DNA of 15,097 bases from positions 1 to 15,097 of the forward strand of contig JAFYOA010000049.1 in the NCBI GenBank assembly GCA_017547865.1, written 5' to 3'. Positions 13,967 through 15,097 of this stretch are shown here, piece by piece. This DNA comes from Clostridia bacterium (GTDB lineage Bacteria; Bacillota_A; Clostridia; Oscillospirales; Acutalibacteraceae). Position numbers and translations under genes: made by a program. The notes under the pieces are model-generated. The model did not search any database. It was not told the origin of the DNA and saw only the letters and a list, made by a program, of their open reading frames with translations. The stretch's first letter is position 1; each line of letters begins with the position of its first letter.

Positions 13967-14608
13967 TTACAGCCCTTTGCAGGCTTCCATATACAACCGA
14001 GCCAGCTTTGTCAGTTCATCAAAGCGATCCTCGGCAATCAGCTGATTGTTTACTATGTTGGAACCGATCCCCGCGCCAATGGCACCGGCACGGATAAAAT
14101 CGGCCAGATTTTTGTGGTCTACCCCACCCACCGCAATGAGGGGAATGTGATTGATGGGTGCACGCACGGCTTTCAGGTAGCCAATGCCCAAATCTCCCGC
14201 GGGGAACAGCTTGACCACATCGGCACCGGCTTCGTATGCTGCCGCAATTTCCGTGGGGGTCATGGCGCCGGGCACCGCGCCCAGGCCAAGCTCTTTGGCT
14301 TTTTGAATCACCGCCACATTGGTATTGGGTGCAAGAATAAAGGATGCACCTGCCTCTTTGGCCAGCCGCGCCTGTTCGGGGGTCATCACCGTACCGGCGC
14401 CCACCGCGATCTCCGGGAAACGTTTTGCTGCCAGTTCAATGGAGCGCAGGGTGTTCTCCGGTGTTTCTGCTTTTTGGTCAAAGGTGATCTCCAGCAGCCG
14501 AATACCACCGGCCACCAGTGCTTCGGCGGTCTTTTCCGCTTTTGCCAGCGGCACTTTGCGCAAAATAGCCACAATGCGATTTTCTTCGATTTGCCGTACC
14601 AAATCCAT
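13967..14608 (-). CDS. dgoA: 2-dehydro-3-deoxy-6-phosphogalactonate (KDPGal) aldolase
   Basis: A 213 aa class I aldolase of the KDPG/KDPGal family, which splits KDPGal to pyruvate and D-glyceraldehyde-3-phosphate. The Schiff-base lysine is K133 in VKLFPA, identical in position to E. coli KDPG aldolase. The proton-relay glutamate is E40 in LLEITF, with GAGTV (70-74) and VGGV in the phosphate site. By sequence alone KDPG and KDPGal aldolases are hard to separate. Its place as first gene ahead of dgoD and dgoK decides for KDPGal, though activity on KDPG too is likely. ATG 14608 follows GGAGGAGA on the - strand. Fourteen bases separate it from dgoD. Confidence 0.9.
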   Translation of the reverse strand: MDLVRQIEENRIVAILRKVPLAKAEKTAEALVAGGIRLLEITFDQKAETPENTLRSIELAAKRFPEIAVGAGTVMTPEQARLAKEAGASFILAPNTNVAVIQKAKELGLGAVPGAMTPTEIAAAYEAGADVVKLFPAGDLGIGYLKAVRAPINHIPLIAVGGVDHKNLADFIRAGAIGAGIGSNIVNNQLIAEDRFDELTKLARLYMEACKGL

Positions 14609-14640
14609 TTTCGTTCTCCTCCATGCATTGTCTTAAAAAA

Positions 14641-14670
14641 AGTATAGTACCACCGGCCATGGTTTGTCAA
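14641..14670 (-). promoter_or_regulatory. Promoter of the dgo operon
   Basis: On the - strand, TTGACA (14665-14670), an 18-bp spacer and TATACT (14641-14646). The spacer contains the partial dyad ACCA...TGGT (14649-14663), and GCAAG/CTTGC (14671-14675 with 14689-14693) lies just upstream; either could be an operator. No regulator gene is next to the operon. Confidence 0.75.
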
Positions 14671-14738
14671 GCAAGGTGTATTTTTTCTCTTGCCGGGAAG
14701 ATTATTTTGCAAAACGGGTGGCCATGCGGCAAAAATTG

Positions 14739-14747
14739 TGCTATGCT
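14739..14747 (+). promoter_or_regulatory. Possible extended -10 promoter of the PH-domain gene
   Basis: TGC-TATGCT (14739-14747) is an extended -10 with a second TATGCT overlapping it. No convincing -35 sits 17 bp upstream, unlike most other + strand promoters in the window. Confidence 0.4.
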
Positions 14748-14778
14748 ATGCTTAGAACACCGGAACGGAGGTTTTGTT

Positions 14779-15097
14779 ATGGATACAACGGAATACATTT
14801 GGAAAGGCAGAAAATGCACCATCTTCGGCTTGCCGTGGAGTTTTACGGTGTATAAGCTCACCAACGAGAAACTGCTGATTGAAAGCGGTTTTCTCTCTAA
14901 AAAAGAGGAAGAAGTGCGGCTGTACCGCATTATGGACCTGACCCTGCTGCGCCCGCTGGGCCAGCGGATGTGGGGGCTGGGCACCATTCATTGCTGCACC
15001 GCCGATAAATCCACCCCGGAATTCGACATTCTGAAAATCAAGGATTCCCTCCGGGTGAAAAATCTGATCTCTGACCTGGTGGAACAGCAGCGGGAAG
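14779..15097 (+). CDS. Bacterial PH-domain (bPH2/YdbS-like) protein, 3' end outside window
   Basis: The first 106 residues are visible and the frame runs open off the window edge. The pattern YKLTNEKLLIESGFLSKKEE, then VRLYRIMDLTLLRPLGQRMWGLGTI, then FDILKIKDSLRVKNLI follows the strand order and conserved RI-D and G-GTI positions of bacterial pleckstrin-homology (DUF304-like) domains. These domains sit in membrane-associated or small cytoplasmic proteins of unknown role. There is no transmembrane segment in the visible part. ATG 14779 is preceded by GGAGG (14767-14771) at seven bases. The gene is divergent from the galactonate operon but there is no evidence of a functional link. Confidence 0.72.
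   Translation, partial: MDTTEYIWKGRKCTIFGLPWSFTVYKLTNEKLLIESGFLSKKEEEVRLYRIMDLTLLRPLGQRMWGLGTIHCCTADKSTPEFDILKIKDSLRVKNLISDLVEQQRE

Noticed and set aside
13967..14608. KDPG aldolase of the Entner-Doudoroff pathway (eda)
   Set aside because: The sequence cannot exclude it, but operon position ahead of galactonate dehydratase and KDGal kinase makes the KDPGal role the better call.

Overview
The window looks like the chromosome of a carbohydrate-fermenting anaerobic Firmicute (class Clostridia). By gene content it could be a gut Oscillospiraceae/Ruminococcaceae-type bacterium, but that is inference. The support is moderately high GC, strong AGGAGG-type ribosome sites, a TTG start, strict TTGnnn-17-TATAnT promoters (several with an extended TG -10), short intergenic gaps and a rho-independent hairpin after almost every unit. 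No phage, insertion sequence, CRISPR array or plasmid function was seen, and no gene-free stretch exceeds 300 bases.

Left part (1-3006, + strand): the 3' end of a tRNA and its terminator; a compact GH32 beta-fructosidase; then a two-gene unit of a hotdog acyl-CoA thioesterase and a xylose-isomerase-like sugar isomerase/epimerase, closed by two successive hairpins.

Middle (3007-8122): a radical SAM enzyme with a short C-terminal auxiliary-cluster domain is divergent from a cytoplasmic GH78 alpha-L-rhamnosidase. A Cof-type HAD phosphatase follows with a TTG start. Facing it on the - strand are a small zinc-ribbon protein and a uroporphyrinogen-decarboxylase-like protein.

Right part (8123-15097): divergent from the UroD-like gene is a large (718 aa) unassigned predicted TIM-barrel glycosidase with an inserted beta-rich module, translationally overlapped by a Nudix hydrolase. 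A TSUP-family membrane transporter then converges on a complete three-gene - strand operon for D-galactonate breakdown: KDPGal aldolase, galactonate dehydratase and KDGal kinase. A bacterial PH-domain protein starts divergently from that operon and runs off the window.

Together the genes make a sugar-scavenging neighbourhood: fructosides to fructose or fructose-6-P, rhamnosides to rhamnose, galactonate to pyruvate plus glyceraldehyde-3-P, and an unidentified glycoside for the 718 aa enzyme. None of the hydrolases shows a signal peptide, so they should act on imported oligosaccharides. No sugar transporter (ABC, PTS or MFS) or transcription factor lies in the window. The least explained parts are the 718 aa glycosidase with its insert, the UroD-like/glycosidase divergent pair with a dyad between them, and the orphan radical SAM enzyme.
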